This document shows positions 6,308 through 7,411 of a DNA stretch of 7,411 nucleotides, in pieces. Made by a program: the position numbers and the translations under genes. Where the stretch lies: positions 1-7,411 of the forward strand of contig USKC01000154.1 of assembly GCA_900555195.1 (NCBI GenBank), in the 5' to 3' direction. The first letter of the stretch is position 1; each line of letters starts with the position of its first letter. Below the pieces are notes generated by a model. That model searched no databases and was not told where the DNA came from. It was given only the letters and a program-made list of their open reading frames with translations. This stretch comes from an uncultured Lachnospiraceae bacterium. GTDB taxonomy: Bacteria > Bacillota > Clostridia > Lachnospirales > Lachnospiraceae.

Positions 6308-6930
6308 AAGTAGAATGGTTTGGTCATTCTTGTTTTCGGATCAGCAAAGATGGATATGCCATTGTCTTTGATCCTTATGAAGATGATAATGTGCCAGGAT
6401 TGAAATTGGAAATATTGACAGCAAACAAGGTGTTTACAAGTCATGAGCACGGGGATCACAATGCCAGAGAAAAAGTGAAGCTTGTAAAAGCGTACGGAGA
6501 AACTCCATTTCAAGTAACGCATCTGGAGTCGTTCCATGATGACTGTCAAGGAAAGAAGCGTGGTACGAATTGTATTACGATTCTGGAGTCCGAGGGACTG
6601 CGGATCGCCCATCTCGGTGATATCGGATGTATGCCTACAGAAGAACAGAAGAGGGCTCTTTCCCATCTGGATGCAGTATTCGCCCCGGCAGGGGGATTCT
6701 ATACGATGGAGCCGGACCAGATACGGGTTCTTCTGGAAGAGCTGAGTCCCAAAATGATCATTCCGATGCATTATCGGAGTGAACGTTTTGGTTATGATGT
6801 GATTGGTACACTGGATGCTTTTTTGCATAAGGAAGATCCGGTAGTGACATATGAGTCCAATGAGCTGATGATCCGTCCGGATATGGTACGCCAGATTGCA
6901 GTTCTGACCTGCCCGGTGAAGACAGCATGA
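6295..6930 (+). CDS. UlaG-like metallo-beta-lactamase-fold hydrolase
   Basis: This 211-residue protein is a compact metal-dependent hydrolase of the UlaG/YtnP-like group within the metallo-beta-lactamase superfamily. It begins with KVEWFGHSCFRI (5-16), typical of that group, followed by FDPYED (25-30). The metal-binding motif SHEHGDHN (49-56) supplies His50, His52, Asp54 and His55; further likely ligands are His81, Asp109 in AHLGDIG (105-111) and His159 in IIPMHYR (155-161). No signal peptide is seen, so it acts in the cytoplasm. The ATG at 6295 is chosen because GGGAGGA (6281-6287) lies seven bases upstream; a longer reading from 6157 lies inside the thioesterase gene. It overlaps the thioesterase by 13 bases and the next gene by four (ATGA), which suggests coupled translation. 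The substrate is unknown; such proteins are often only annotated as general hydrolases. Confidence 0.9.
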   Translation: MREIKVEWFGHSCFRISKDGYAIVFDPYEDDNVPGLKLEILTANKVFTSHEHGDHNAREKVKLVKAYGETPFQVTHLESFHDDCQGKKRGTNCITILESEGLRIAHLGDIGCMPTEEQKRALSHLDAVFAPAGGFYTMEPDQIRVLLEELSPKMIIPMHYRSERFGYDVIGTLDAFLHKEDPVVTYESNELMIRPDMVRQIAVLTCPVKTA

Positions 6931-7411
6931 CGCGAAGAAAACGGACGTTGTTTCCTCTGTTTGTTCTTGTATTCAGTCTGTTCTTTACTTCCTGCGGTCA
7001 GATTTCAGGAGACAGCAGGTATTCCGATTTCGGGAGAAATTCCGAAACCCAGGAGCTTCGTAAGGAGGCGGAAGAAGCCGAGTCGATCGTGGCAGAACTG
7101 CCGGAGTACAGTGGCGAGCCTTATACGATTGTGGATAACAACGAGCCGGATTTTTCAGATGAAGAGCTTCAGAACGATTCCTACGAAATATATAGCCCTC
7201 TCGATCATCTAGGAAGATGCCGGACTGCGAAAGCTAATATCGGGGAGGATCTGATGCCCACTGAAGATCGGGAGAGTATTTCTGAAGTGAAGCCGTCCGG
7301 GTGGATGAATAAGGAATATGATGAGGTGGACGGAGGCTACCTTTATAATCGCTGTCATCTGATCGGCTTTCAACTGACGGCGGAAAATGCCAATGAGAGA
7401 AACCTTATCAC
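6927..7411 (+). CDS. Lipoprotein DNA/RNA non-specific endonuclease, 3' end outside the window
   Basis: The frame is open to the window edge, giving 161 complete codons; the C-terminus is missing. It starts with a positively charged TRRKR end, a hydrophobic core and a lipobox-like FTSC with Cys23, so the product is probably exported and lipid-anchored. A Glu-rich spacer (about 39-90) precedes the nuclease domain. The domain starts near 88 (IYSPLDHLGRC) and includes GYLYNRCHLIGFQLTAENAN (137-156), which corresponds to the DRGH-type active site of beta-beta-alpha-metal nucleases such as EndA/NucA, with His144 as the predicted general base. The NRCH form, as I recall, is usual in the Firmicutes Endonuclea_NS_2-type proteins. 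Likely roles are nutrient scavenging or DNA processing at the surface. Its ATG overlaps the stop of the hydrolase gene (ATGA), and the ribosome site is weak (GGTGAAG), so translation is probably coupled. Confidence 0.82.
   Translation, partial: MTRRKRTLFPLFVLVFSLFFTSCGQISGDSRYSDFGRNSETQELRKEAEEAESIVAELPEYSGEPYTIVDNNEPDFSDEELQNDSYEIYSPLDHLGRCRTAKANIGEDLMPTEDRESISEVKPSGWMNKEYDEVDGGYLYNRCHLIGFQLTAENANERNLI

Noticed and set aside
6961..7212. An 83-codon plus-strand frame within the nuclease gene
   Set aside because: It is a shadow of the lipoprotein nuclease frame beginning at 6927, which has a signal peptide and the NRCH motif and stays open to the window edge.

Overview
The window reads like a chromosomal segment from an anaerobic Gram-positive bacterium, most likely a clostridial gut organism of the Lachnospiraceae type. 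That placement is inferred from strong AGGAGG ribosome sites, two lipoprotein signal peptides, and a sodium-pump decarboxylase gene cluster of the kind found in such anaerobes. All eight genes supported here lie on the + strand. No mobile element, tRNA, rRNA or CRISPR array was seen.

Region 1 (1-212) is a promoter and leader. An extended -10 element (TGGTATACT) is followed by roughly 150 bases of leader holding a 9-bp hairpin and a 9-base segment perfectly complementary to the Shine-Dalgarno region of the first gene. This suggests control of translation by RNA folding.

Region 2 (213-5627) is a five-gene operon: a divergent acyl-CoA carboxyltransferase (MmdA-like), a lipoprotein fused to an OadG-type membrane subunit, a biotin carrier with an Ala/Pro linker, the sodium-translocating beta subunit (OadB/MmdB), and an oxaloacetate-type carboxyltransferase (OadA/5S-like) without its own biotin domain. 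Gaps are 33-79 bases and each gene has a ribosome site. The combination is unusual in logic: two different carboxyltransferases, one CoA-ester type and one keto-acid type, sit with a single biotin carrier and a single sodium pump. Together they match the three parts of propionibacterial transcarboxylase (12S, 5S, 1.3S) plus a membrane pump. Either two decarboxylases share one pump, or carboxyl groups can pass between a keto acid and a CoA ester with the pump as a side exit.

Region 3 (5628-5860) is a 233-base non-coding gap with several hairpins. The last is a 15-bp A-flanked/T-flanked stem ending 26 bases before the next start codon, and it is either the operon's terminator or an attenuator.

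Region 4 (5861-7411) holds three overlapping genes: a hotdog-fold acyl-CoA thioesterase, an UlaG-like metallo-beta-lactamase-fold hydrolase, and the first 161 codons of a secreted lipoprotein nuclease that runs off the right edge. The overlaps imply translational coupling, but the three functions do not point to one obvious pathway.
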